In this document: piece after piece, positions 1 to 4,910 of the stretch
How positions within the stretch are numbered: position 1 is the stretch's first letter
How the letters are laid out: every line of letters begins with the position of its first letter
Notes under the pieces: generated by a model
The model's database searches: none
Seen by the model: the letters and a program-made list of their open reading frames with translations, nothing else
Told to the model about the DNA's origin: nothing
Position numbers and translations under genes: made by a program
Source of the DNA: a virus
Strand: one strand, 5' to 3'
DNA length: 20,500 nt
IMG/VR virus record: IMGVR_UViG_3300030104_004093
Span: 1 to 20,500 of that record

Positions 1-1
1 A

Positions 2-325
2 ATCAAGGAATTTGATAAGGTCAAAGATATTGTGATCAGATTTCTTAGAGACTTACCTGCAACCAGGAACAGTGACAAGCTATTGTATTATGAGATAATG
101 AAGGAGAATTTTCTTAAGACAGATCTCAAAGAAAGTATAGACAAATATATTTTCTTAGATGTGTTATGGGAGTTACTTACCATATCACCAGATAAATCTA
201 CAATAGTGAGAGTAAGGAGACAGATACAGAATAGAGATTTAGTGTTTGAACCTACAGATCCAGATGTTAGGAAGAAGCGTAAGATAAGATCAGTAGACAT
301 TGGCGATTGGGCAGGTGACAACTGA
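2..325 (+). CDS. phage-type conserved protein, 5' end cut by the window
   Basis: The reading frame is open to the left edge, so the N-terminus is missing; a GTG at 32 could be a start, but the residues before it read smoothly into the protein. The visible part has a TRNSDKLLYYEIM segment followed by IVRVRRQIQNRD. In phage proteins of similar layout a 'pETRnSD..L' helix is followed by 'IsRvRRkiQ', and I read this as that family. Function is unknown; the basic Arg-rich helix near residues 65-75 suggests nucleic-acid binding, which is inference. The stop overlaps the next start (TGATG), so it is the upstream member of the first plus-strand operon. Confidence 0.75.
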   Translation: MKEFDKVKDIVIRFLRDLPATRNSDKLLYYEIMKENFLKTDLKESIDKYIFLDVLWELLTISPDKSTIVRVRRQIQNRDLVFEPTDPDVRKKRKIRSVDIGDWAGDN

Positions 326-504
326 TGGAGTTTCACGCTAATTTACATGCAAGGATAGACCACTGTTCAGACTGTGGCGATGTATTGCCTGAGTTAGATA
401 GGGCAATAGAAGGTAGGTGTAAGCATTGCACTACTAAGAGAAAGCACGGAGTAGTAGACATCAACACTTGTTTTCAAGGATCTGTAATTACGTTGGAGGA
501 CTGA
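325..504 (+). CDS. zinc-ribbon microprotein, 59 aa
   Basis: This short ORF starts in a TGATG overlap with the upstream gene and ends in another TGATG overlap with the next one, which argues for coupled translation of a real gene. It has CSDCGD near residue 14 and CKHC near residue 32, a classic CxxC-x14-CxxC zinc-ribbon spacing, with an extra Cys near 49. No enzyme motif is visible. Such minimal ribbons in phage early regions usually act as nucleic-acid- or protein-binding modules; that is family knowledge, and the target here is unknown. Confidence 0.75.
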   Translation: MEFHANLHARIDHCSDCGDVLPELDRAIEGRCKHCTTKRKHGVVDINTCFQGSVITLED

Positions 505-674
505 TGCCTTATAGTAATTGTTTGCCTTGTAAACAGCAAGGAAAGATAGTTAGATTAGATGTACCTACACAAGGTCATCATAAGTATTGCAGGAAGTGTA
601 GGATAGACAGAGCATCAGATAAGATGATAAGACAGTTAAAAGAATACAAGAACTTAGTAAAGGAGTTATTATGA
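504..674 (+). CDS. zinc-finger microprotein, 56 aa
   Basis: I start it at the ATG at 504, overlapping the preceding stop, rather than at an upstream ATG at 468 that would lie wholly inside the previous gene. The protein has CLPC at residues 5-8 and CRKC near residues 28-31, followed by a basic alpha-helical tail (DRASDKMIRQLKEYKNLVKE). The CxxC...CxxC plus basic helix resembles small DNA- or RNA-binding phage proteins. It ends in ATGA, overlapping the next start. Function is not recognisable beyond zinc binding. Confidence 0.75.
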   Translation: MPYSNCLPCKQQGKIVRLDVPTQGHHKYCRKCRIDRASDKMIRQLKEYKNLVKELL

Positions 675-799
675 AATTCAAAACAAAAAAAGAAATGAAA
701 GAAATGAGCTTAGAAGAAATCACCGAGTATGAAGCTTGGGTAGGAAAGCATGCGTCACAGGCATGGCATATCAGAAGATATATGGAGATGGATGATTAA
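671..799 (+). CDS. hypothetical protein, 42 aa
   Basis: This ORF begins in an ATGA overlap with the upstream stop and ends eight bases inside the likely start of the next gene. The sequence is charged and helical, beginning MKFKTKKEMKEMSLEEITEY and ending in an RRYMEMDD tail, with no cysteines and no membrane segment. I recognise no family. The case for a real gene is the tight coupling on both sides in an operon where nearly every junction looks the same. Confidence 0.6.
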   Translation: MKFKTKKEMKEMSLEEITEYEAWVGKHASQAWHIRRYMEMDD

Positions 800-1163
800 A
801 GACATTACGATCAAACTTGGCGGTACAAAACAAGCCAAGCGTCAGTATGAGTCAGTTAGAGCAGACATAGAGACTACGTTTACTCTACCAGATGAAACAG
901 CAATGGATACTGAGAAAGCTATGGAAGCATACAAATGGGAGCTAAGACGTGCAAAGATACTGTTTAGGGAGGCGTTAATGGCTGCTACAGAGGAAATAGA
1001 TAGTAAGTCATCACCACCTAAAGCTCCGCCTGTTAAACAGCCTCCAGCAAAACCTACACCTAGGAAAGTACTTAAGGAACCAGAAGTAGATGAGGACGCA
1101 TTATTTGAATCATTAAAGAGTCAGGTGATGCAGGACTATCTTAATAAGCAGGAGTCGGATTAA
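792..1163 (+). CDS. hypothetical protein with Pro/Lys linker, 123 aa
   Basis: I prefer the ATG at 792, preceded by GGAGATG at 784-790, over the longer frame that opens at 750 inside the upstream gene. Residues 1-70 look like a compact helical domain (GGTKQAKRQYESVRADIE...). Residues 75-95 form a proline/lysine-rich linker (repeated KxPP/KPTP), and an acidic helical C-terminus ends in QDYLNKQESD. A flexible linker between two helical parts suggests a scaffold or adaptor role, but no family is recognised. Confidence 0.7.
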   Translation: MIKDITIKLGGTKQAKRQYESVRADIETTFTLPDETAMDTEKAMEAYKWELRRAKILFREALMAATEEIDSKSSPPKAPPVKQPPAKPTPRKVLKEPEVDEDALFESLKSQVMQDYLNKQESD

Positions 1164-1164
1164 T

Positions 1165-1272
1165 ATGCTAGAGATAGGGCATGGTGGTGCAGGAGATCTG
1201 CACACGTTCTTTTACAATGAATTGTTTAAGCTCATGAAACACTCTATCTCCCCCCAGGGGGGACTATGGTAA
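1165..1272 (+). CDS. possible small ORF, 35 aa
   Basis: An ATG follows the preceding stop by one base. The ORF fills the gap to the next gene and overlaps its start by 7 bases. It encodes a peptide starting MLEIGHGGAGDLHTFFYNEL with no recognised motif. The last third lies across a perfect C6-A-G6 palindrome, so the 3' codons may be dictated by that structure. It is kept because it fills an otherwise empty gap in a fully packed operon; it could equally be a leader for the next gene. Confidence 0.4.
   Translation: MLEIGHGGAGDLHTFFYNELFKLMKHSISPQGGLW
1249..1263. repeat. perfect GC-rich palindrome (C6-A-G6)
   Basis: The bases TCCCCCCAGGGGGGA form a perfect inverted repeat with 7-bp arms and a single central base, ending 2 bases before the ATG at 1266. 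The right arm could serve as a G-rich ribosome binding site for that start, with the left arm able to mask it. Confidence 0.7.
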
Positions 1273-1508
1273 GAAAGGAAGAGTTTCACCAGATGTGGGA
1301 AAAGTTTGACCGTAGATATTTACATGAGTTAATGGACATGGATCTTCAACAGTTGATTGAACATCACGTAGAAGTGGGCAATAGTTTTACTGATCTATCT
1401 GCTGCGGCTAAAAGGGCAGAGAGATACTTAAATGACGTATATAGAGTAATGCAAATGAAGAAACGTCTACAGGTAGAGAAAGATGCAATAGAGGGTACAG
1501 ATGTGTAA
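1266..1508 (+). CDS. hypothetical helical protein, 80 aa
   Basis: The ATG lies just after the GGGGGGACT segment, which is a plausible though atypical ribosome binding site. The protein is almost entirely predicted helix (MWEKFDRRYLHELMDMDLQQ, then AAAKRAERYLNDVYRVMQMK) with a coiled-coil-like heptad pattern and no cysteine or membrane segment. It resembles small phage helical-bundle proteins in composition only. It overlaps the next microprotein by eight bases, consistent with one operon. Confidence 0.65.
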   Translation: MVRKEEFHQMWEKFDRRYLHELMDMDLQQLIEHHVEVGNSFTDLSAAAKRAERYLNDVYRVMQMKKRLQVEKDAIEGTDV

Positions 1509-1578
1509 GCATGCAGTTCAGGTATGTGATGGCGAAGGATGGATGTGTTTAGATTGCGGAGAATTAATCCAAGACTAA
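1501..1578 (+). CDS. minimal zinc-knuckle peptide, 25 aa
   Basis: ATG at 1501 overlaps the end of the upstream gene. The 25-residue product has Cys-His at 2-4, Cys 9, and CLDCGE near 16-21, so nearly one residue in six is Cys or His. The spacing resembles half of the longer ribbons in this window. It overlaps the next ORF, which starts at 1539, by 40 bases in another frame; one of the two starts may be misassigned. Confidence 0.4.
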   Translation: MCKHAVQVCDGEGWMCLDCGELIQD

Positions 1579-1778
1579 ATGAGAAGAAGTTTGTACTGAT
1601 CAAATGTCCTAAGTGTGGTCAGAGTAGGGGGGGGGAGGCAAAACATAAATCATGGAAATGTTTTAGATGTGGTTATGTTATGAATAGAAAGAATACCCGT
1701 ACCCTATGGGATCCAAACAATCCAGAAGAGGTAGGACTAGGCAGAGAAGTGGTAGATAAGAAGAAAAAGTATCAATAG
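1539..1778 (+). CDS. zinc-ribbon protein, 79 aa
   Basis: A clear ribbon is present: KCPKCGQ near residues 23-29 and KCFRCGY near 40-46, like TFIIB/TFS-type or transposon-type ribbons. A hydrophilic tail ending KKKKYQ follows. Residues 1-18 are Arg-rich and less convincing, so the true start may lie downstream at a non-ATG codon; no in-frame ATG exists between residue 1 and the ribbon. A run of eight G at 1626-1633 sits in the gene and would break the ribbon if it were a homopolymer sequencing error. It is the last gene before the strand switch. Confidence 0.6.
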   Translation: MDVFRLRRINPRLNEKKFVLIKCPKCGQSRGGEAKHKSWKCFRCGYVMNRKNTRTLWDPNNPEEVGLGREVVDKKKKYQ

Positions 1779-1785
1779 AATGCTT

Positions 1786-1799
1786 CTAAGGGTTAAATG
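1786..1799 (+). repeat. 14-bp repeat CTAAGGGTTAAATG, copy 1
   Basis: One of three exact copies (1786, 1854, 3252) plus one 12-bp variant (3322). All are in the same orientation and all are in non-coding DNA. Copies 1 and 2 are 68 bp apart. Confidence 0.8.
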
Positions 1800-1853
1800 T
1801 GGGGTGCCCTAAATAGGCTGTTGTGGCGTGTAAATCCTCAGCCAGGGGCCTCG

Positions 1854-1867
1854 CTAAGGGTTAAATG
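1854..1867 (+). repeat. 14-bp repeat CTAAGGGTTAAATG, copy 2
   Basis: Exact copy of the 1786 element, 68 bp downstream. The same pairing, with a 69-bp step, recurs at 3252/3322 on the far side of the minus-strand operon. Confidence 0.8.
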
Positions 1868-1952
1868 CAAAATCCACTCAAGATTTGCACGGCATATAAT
1901 ACAATAACCAGATCCTAACCTGGTCAATTTATGTTTGTTATCCAGGTATAAA

Positions 1953-1988
1953 GGCTCGGTCAGGGGCTTGGTCAGGGGCTCGGTCAGG
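1953..1988 (+). repeat. three tandem 12-bp units (iteron-like)
   Basis: GGCTCGGTCAGG, GGCTTGGTCAGG and GGCTCGGTCAGG follow head to tail with one substitution in the middle copy and no spacer. Short direct iterons next to an A/T-rich stretch (2004-2018) are typical of replication-initiator or regulator binding sites; no initiator gene is visible in the window, so the role is open. Confidence 0.8.
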
Positions 1989-1995
1989 GTTTAAG

Positions 1996-2023
1996 GGTCT
2001 TTTCTTTATAAATAAAAAAGACC
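1996..2023. terminator. hairpin at convergent gene ends, possible terminator
   Basis: GGTCTTTT at 1996-2003 pairs exactly with AAAAGACC at 2016-2023 around a 12-nt A/T loop. It has T-rich or A-rich runs on both strands, as would suit a bidirectional terminator between the two operons. Archaeal termination depends mainly on U-runs, so the hairpin may be incidental. Confidence 0.4.
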
Positions 2024-2137
2024 GTAAACCGTAGATCTGGCCTGGCGGCTATGAATTAACCTGGTAAAACTCCCTAAGTAACGTCTCCAAAAACGACTTA
2101 GAGAGCTTTTTATATTTAAAGACCCTAGATTTTTGAA

Positions 2138-2245
2138 TCAATCCCTACAGCATTCACAGGTATCAAAAAAACATTTTTGACACCGACCCTGGACAAAATG
2201 GTTTTGTTTACACTTAACACAAATAAAACTATCTTGATAATTCAT
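2138..2245 (-). CDS. Cys-rich zinc-finger microprotein, 35 aa
   Basis: The start at 2245 overlaps the preceding stop as ATGA. The 35-residue product contains seven cysteines: CVKC near 9-12, CQKC near 22-25 and a C-E-C-C cluster near the end (CECCRD). Two CxxC pairs with a third cluster could bind one or two zinc ions. It is the last gene of the leftward operon that begins at 3118. No named family is recognised, but the cysteine pattern and coupling make it a credible gene. Confidence 0.6.
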   Translation of the reverse strand: MNYQDSFICVKCKQNHFVQGRCQKCFFDTCECCRD

Positions 2246-2376
2246 TTTTTAGATCCCTCGTTAGTAATACCTAACCTATGGCTTAACCTACAATTAATAC
2301 AGTATATATCGAAATGTGATTGTCTCCATTTATGACCACAGTCTAAACACGTTTTAAGATATGGGTCTTTATTCAT
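2242..2376 (-). CDS. zinc-ribbon microprotein, 44 aa
   Basis: The start overlaps the upstream stop as ATGA and is preceded by GAGGTG, a strong archaeal ribosome binding site, 5 nt before the ATG. The protein has CLDCGHKW near residues 10-17 and CINC near 26-29, a compact CxxC...CxxC ribbon, then a basic tail. It is the fourth gene of the leftward operon. A likely role is nucleic-acid binding, inferred only from the ribbon. Confidence 0.7.
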   Translation of the reverse strand: MNKDPYLKTCLDCGHKWRQSHFDIYCINCRLSHRLGITNEGSKK

Positions 2377-2388
2377 TTATTCACCTCT
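2366..2388 (-). repeat. 23-bp gene-junction repeat, copy A
   Basis: The same 23 bases occur at 2506-2528. Read leftward they contain the last codons (..EVNK), a GAGGTG ribosome binding site, the ATGA overlap and the first codons (MNKD) of two successive small genes. Confidence 0.85.
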
Positions 2389-2516
2389 AATTTTCTAAGT
2401 AATGATTTTAATTTATAATAAACTTCTTCGTCATAATTCATTTTTTGAAATTCCATTTCATCAACTACCAGGTGCCATAAAACCTCAAGTTCCTCTTTAT
2501 TAAAATCTTTATTCAT
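2373..2516 (-). CDS. hypothetical helical protein, 47 aa
   Basis: ATG at 2516 is preceded by GAGGTG and overlaps the upstream stop (ATGA). The sequence reads MNKDFNKEELEVLWHLVVDE then a second helix ending in KLKSLLRKLE. The pattern of a short helix-turn-helix pair with 'eEle.L...l..e' is common in small phage proteins of unknown function. Its 3' end duplicates the junction found at its own start, so the two junctions form a direct repeat. Confidence 0.65.
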   Translation of the reverse strand: MNKDFNKEELEVLWHLVVDEMEFQKMNYDEEVYYKLKSLLRKLEVNK

Positions 2517-2528
2517 TTATTCACCTCT
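2506..2528 (-). repeat. 23-bp gene-junction repeat, copy B
   Basis: Identical to 2366-2388 and 140 bp upstream of it on the transcribed strand. It suggests that the intervening small gene was inserted or duplicated as a unit with its junction. Confidence 0.85.
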
Positions 2529-2671
2529 TTAAAATCAATTACAATATTAGCCTTAGAACCATCATGATTAAAAGTAATATCATAATCTTCTATTAAATCA
2601 AATTCGCTCATATAGTTTTTAGTAAGTAAAGACCTTATCTGAAACTCATTTAAATTATTGATATTCGGCAT
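2513..2671 (-). CDS. hypothetical protein, 52 aa
   Basis: The ATG abuts the upstream stop (TAAATG). The upstream tail GAGGAA may act as the ribosome binding site. The product begins MPNINNLNEFQIRSLLTKNY, is acidic, has no cysteine, and ends in a strand-like segment (ANIVIDFKEVNK). No family is recognised. Its place between two well-supported genes of one operon, without spacer, supports it being real. Confidence 0.65.
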   Translation of the reverse strand: MPNINNLNEFQIRSLLTKNYMSEFDLIEDYDITFNHDGSKANIVIDFKEVNK

Positions 2672-3118
2672 TTATTCCTCCCAAGGCTCCCATGCCTCAA
2701 AAAAACGTTTATTAGTTAATAAACCACAATCCTGGAAATACTCCCTTAACCACTGGGCCCAATCAAGATCACTAATGTTTAAGGTCGCACCGTCCCACCA
2801 ATCCAAAAACCTATACTCAATTTTTCCATTTTGATAAAAGTTTATTTCATCACCTGGGCCGCCTGTACTTAATTGATATCTTAAGTATGGTTCGGTCATA
2901 TCAGAATAGGCACCCATTCCAACCATGCCAATATGTAGACCATAATAATCAAATTCTTCTTGGGTTTCCTCATCCTCAGCATTCATAAACCTTAAGAAAT
3001 CTTCACCCCTAGAAAGTAAGCTTTCTTTTATCCTTTCTTTACAGGTAAGGTCTCTTTTATGTTTTGCATGTGTTACCGATTTTTTAAGGGTCGGGGCCCC
3101 TTCAATGTCTAAACTCAT
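2672..3118 (-). CDS. conserved phage-type protein, 148 aa, leaderless
   Basis: I place the start at 3118 (MSLDIEGAPTLKK...) and not at the ATG at 3163, because a TATATATATA box at 3139-3148 lies inside that longer frame, about 25-30 nt before the 3118 ATG. The protein contains YYGLHIG, RYQLSTGGPGDEINFY and IEYRFLDWWDGA. A layout of 'yGL...yQLSTGGPSDEF.fy...DWFDGA' is one I know from many phage hypothetical proteins, so this looks like a member. Its biochemical role is unknown. It heads the leftward five-gene operon. Confidence 0.75.
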   Translation of the reverse strand: MSLDIEGAPTLKKSVTHAKHKRDLTCKERIKESLLSRGEDFLRFMNAEDEETQEEFDYYGLHIGMVGMGAYSDMTEPYLRYQLSTGGPGDEINFYQNGKIEYRFLDWWDGATLNISDLDWAQWLREYFQDCGLLTNKRFFEAWEPWEE

Positions 3119-3138
3119 AATTATAAGTATAGGAAGTG

Positions 3139-3148
3139 TATATATATA
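3139..3148 (-). promoter_or_regulatory. TATA box of leftward operon 1
   Basis: TATATATATA lies with its 5' edge 30 nt from the ATG at 3118, giving a start of transcription at or next to the A of the ATG. Confidence 0.7.
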
Positions 3149-3208
3149 CTTAACTGGAAGCATGGCCCCAGGGTACTTAACAAAAAAATAATAATAGTAG
3201 TAATATAT

Positions 3209-3236
3209 GATCTGGTAAAAAATAAAAATCCAGATC
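3209..3236. repeat. inverted repeat GATCTGG / CCAGATC
   Basis: Perfect 7-bp arms at 3209-3215 and 3230-3236 flank a 14-nt loop made only of A and T. The arms share the core of the CCAGATCTGG palindromes at 3392 and 4667, so it looks like a split operator for the same protein, 61-88 bp upstream of the operon 1 TATA box. Confidence 0.6.
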
Positions 3237-3251
3237 CCGTAATAGTAATGT

Positions 3252-3265
3252 CTAAGGGTTAAATG
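3252..3265 (+). repeat. 14-bp repeat CTAAGGGTTAAATG, copy 3
   Basis: Exact match to the copies at 1786 and 1854, in the same orientation. Its partner at 3322 is 69 bp away when the shared TAAGGG is aligned. Confidence 0.8.
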
Positions 3266-3321
3266 CTACAACCCTGGATTATGCCTTTTAAGGTCGAATT
3301 TTCGATCAAAAATGCGCATCT

Positions 3322-3333
3322 TAAGGGTTAAAT
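3322..3333 (+). repeat. 12-bp repeat TAAGGGTTAAAT, variant copy 4
   Basis: Core identical to the other three copies, but preceded by T rather than C and followed by A rather than G. Confidence 0.7.
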
Positions 3334-3391
3334 AACACCAAATTTTAACATTTTGGCGGGTCCTGGGTTAGCCAGACCCTAACCAGGCGGC

Positions 3392-3401
3392 CCAGATCTG
3401 G
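3392..3401. repeat. palindrome CCAGATCTGG, copy 1
   Basis: Perfect 10-bp palindrome, repeated exactly at 4667-4676 in the divergent promoter tract; eight of its bases (AGATCTGG) also occur at 2033-2040. This fits a dimeric regulator's operator. Confidence 0.6.
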
Positions 3402-3486
3402 CTCTCAAGACCTGAAAAAACCAACGAAAAAAACCAATGAAAAAAACCTAAATTTATGGTCTTAATTTCAGGTCCTGGGTTTAGGT

Positions 3487-3810
3487 CTAAAATTGGGGCG
3501 GCATTTGATACAGTTTTTCAATGCTATGAAAGCCCATGTTTTCAGTAATCTCAATGCAAAAAATGCCCCGTTGAAATTCAGTTATGTAAGTATAACCACC
3601 TTTAACGGAATCCTCATTTTTACAATCTGAGAAACTCCAAACTTTACCCTCTCCGTTCCAAGCTTTGATTAATATTAAGACCTCGGTCGGCGTTAATTCA
3701 TCCGCTGAGAAACTCCAGGGTAATAATTCATTCGAACCATCATAATGGCCGCCTCCACCATCAGGTTCTAAATTCTCCATAATGATGTCTAATAGTTCGT
3801 GGTCCTTCAT
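3487..3810 (-). CDS. hypothetical protein, 107 aa
   Basis: The start overlaps the upstream stop as ATGA at 3810. The protein starts MKDHELLDIIMENLEPDGG, has a Gly-rich patch (DGGGGHYDG), a helix PTEVLILIKAWNGEG, and a strand-rich C-terminal half ending QMPPQF. Only one or two cysteines are present and they do not form a ribbon. No family is recognised. It is the last gene of the second leftward operon, followed by the repeat-rich tract. Confidence 0.65.
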   Translation of the reverse strand: MKDHELLDIIMENLEPDGGGGHYDGSNELLPWSFSADELTPTEVLILIKAWNGEGKVWSFSDCKNEDSVKGGYTYITEFQRGIFCIEITENMGFHSIEKLYQMPPQF

Positions 3811-3953
3811 TGGCCGACCTCATCCATTAGAGTCTCAATTTCGTACATTGCCTCTTCTCCGTCTAACTCTCCATTTCTCCAGCCTTCTTTTAACTTCCAG
3901 AGTTTAACCCAGGCTTCATTTACTGCGGCAATTTCTCCAAGGTCTAAATTCAT
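3807..3953 (-). CDS. hypothetical acidic helical protein, 48 aa
   Basis: I use the ATG at 3953, which overlaps the upstream stop as ATGA, rather than one at 4010 that lies inside the upstream gene. It ends in another ATGA overlap. The sequence MNLDLGEIAAVNEAWVKLWK continues into a second acidic helix (EEAMYEIETLMDE). Two amphipathic helices suggest a small helical hairpin. No known family is recognised. Confidence 0.65.
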   Translation of the reverse strand: MNLDLGEIAAVNEAWVKLWKLKEGWRNGELDGEEAMYEIETLMDEVGQ

Positions 3954-4381
3954 TTTTCGACCTCGGTCGTGATTTCTCCATTTTCGTTTACTTCCCAAAA
4001 ATGACAACATTCATGACAGGCCCAAATAGTCGAATCTTCGAACTGTTCAACGTTCTTGGCTGGTTCTATATTCTCGACCTCATCACAGTAAGGGCAAGCC
4101 ATCGTGAAAGCTACGCTTAGACATTTTGGAATAATTTGGAAGGTCTTAGAATCATAACCTTCATATTCAAATTCATCATTATCATTTAGGTAAATATTCC
4201 TATTGTATTCTGATTCTTTAACTTCTAAGGTCTCACAATTAGAGTCTAAACATTGAGGGCAGAAATCCCACATATCCAGGGCAAAGTTATCAGAAACTCT
4301 ATAAGCCATTTCTGAACCACAGCAAGCACTTACCAAAATATTGCCTTTAACAGAAACATAAGGATTAATTGATTTAACCAT
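3950..4381 (-). CDS. multi-zinc-ribbon protein, 143 aa
   Basis: Four cysteine clusters occur in order: SACCGSEM near residue 18, CPQC near 41, CPYC near 96 and CHECCHFW near 121. The N-terminal and C-terminal halves therefore each look like one ribbon, joined by an acidic strand-rich middle (residues 50-88). 'ACCGSEM' followed by 'CPQC' resembles small phage ribbons. The start abuts the upstream stop (TAAATG), with GGAGAT before it as a ribosome binding site. It is probably a nucleic-acid or host-protein binding factor; the partner is unknown. Confidence 0.75.
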   Translation of the reverse strand: MVKSINPYVSVKGNILVSACCGSEMAYRVSDNFALDMWDFCPQCLDSNCETLEVKESEYNRNIYLNDNDEFEYEGYDSKTFQIIPKCLSVAFTMACPYCDEVENIEPAKNVEQFEDSTIWACHECCHFWEVNENGEITTEVEK

Positions 4382-4537
4382 TTATTCATCTCCTAATGTA
4401 AACTCTGGATAGTTAGCAGCGCAATAATCACAATACAATTTAGTAGTGTAATAAGTCACTTTATCGGGGTTGCACCTTATACAAGGTTTAGCAGCATTTT
4501 TAGGTTGCTTGCACCTCTTAGAATGTCCTAAGCTCAT
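4382..4537 (-). CDS. zinc-ribbon microprotein, 51 aa, leaderless
   Basis: A TATA box at 4557-4564 sits 27 nt upstream of this ATG, making it the leaderless first gene of the second leftward operon. The product has C at 9, CIRC near 19-22 and CDYC near 36-39; the early Cys/His residues (HSKRC) may add a ligand. The N-terminus MSLGHSKRCKQPKNAAKPC is basic. A DNA- or RNA-binding early regulator is plausible from its lead position and ribbon, but this is inference. Confidence 0.7.
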   Translation of the reverse strand: MSLGHSKRCKQPKNAAKPCIRCNPDKVTYYTTKLYCDYCAANYPEFTLGDE

Positions 4538-4556
4538 ATACTCCCAGAGGCTTTTG

Positions 4557-4564
4557 TATATATA
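4557..4564 (-). promoter_or_regulatory. TATA box of leftward operon 2
   Basis: TATATATA (in TTTATATATACA on the minus strand) lies 27 nt before the ATG at 4537, the same spacing as the other leaderless genes here. Confidence 0.75.
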
Positions 4565-4882
4565 AACTTCCTACGGTCAAATTGTAAGGTCTAAGATTAA
4601 ACCTGGGTACATTGTGCACCAAACTATTATTCTTTTTTTCGGGCGTGGGTTTTCAGGTCTGCCAAGCCAGATCTGGGAGCCTGGATTTTCATAGACGTTT
4701 AGGTCAGCGATCCCAAAACCCCAATCGATCTTTTAGGTTATCCAGGAAAATAGGGGGGTTGTATGTTTAGGGGGTACCACCTTTCTGGGGACTACCTTTG
4801 TCTATAAATTGTATCAAAATTTCCTACGAGGGGGTCTCTCTGCCTTAAATTTTTTTTTCAGAAAAATGTGCTATAGGAAGGA
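4565..4882. other. divergent promoter tract, non-coding
   Basis: No supportable gene. This separates leftward operon 2 from the rightward late region. It holds a CCAGATCTGG palindrome (4667), four G-runs of 4-6 bases (4753, 4770, 4787, 4830), a run of nine T (4850-4858), a second weak TATA-like TCTATAAATT at 4801 and CCWGG sites at 4602, 4680 and 4742. It probably holds control sites for both directions. Confidence 0.6.
4667..4676. repeat. palindrome CCAGATCTGG, copy 2
   Basis: Exact match to 3392-3401. It lies between the two divergent TATA boxes (4557 and 4883), a natural operator position. Confidence 0.6.
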
Positions 4883-4890
4883 TATATATA
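4883..4890 (+). promoter_or_regulatory. TATA box of the rightward late operon
   Basis: TATATATA begins 28 nt before the ATG at 4911, matching the spacing of the other leaderless genes. Confidence 0.75.
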
Positions 4891-4910
4891 CGGGTAGCCA
4901 CTGTGTTGTT

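Larger units (their letters stand above)
1779..2137. other. non-coding tract at convergent gene ends, repeat-rich
   Basis: No supportable gene on either strand. The plus operon ends at 1778 and the minus operon at 2138, so this is a convergent junction. It holds two copies of CTAAGGGTTAAATG, three tandem 12-bp units, a hairpin with an A/T-rich loop and five CCWGG sites (1842, 1919, 1942, 2041, 2060). Likely contents are terminators for both operons and protein-binding or replication sites; the second is inference. Confidence 0.6.
3149..3486. other. non-coding tract between the two leftward operons
   Basis: No gene is supportable. It contains a hairpin with an A/T loop (3209-3236), two TAAGGGTTAAAT repeats (3252, 3322), a CCAGATCTGG palindrome (3392), A-runs at 3415-3446 and five CCWGG sites (3168, 3273, 3362, 3383, 3474). 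It probably contains the terminator of operon 2 and operators for operon 1. Confidence 0.6.

Noticed and set aside
4753-4834. Possible G-quadruplex from four G-runs
   Set aside because: The last run is about 40 nt from the third, and gaps of 11-12 nt between the others are too long for a convincing quadruplex.
4809-4910. N-terminal extension of the gene at 4911, beginning at a TTG
   Set aside because: It runs through the TATA box at 4883 and starts with a run of Phe from a T-tract; the ATG at 4911 is at leaderless distance.
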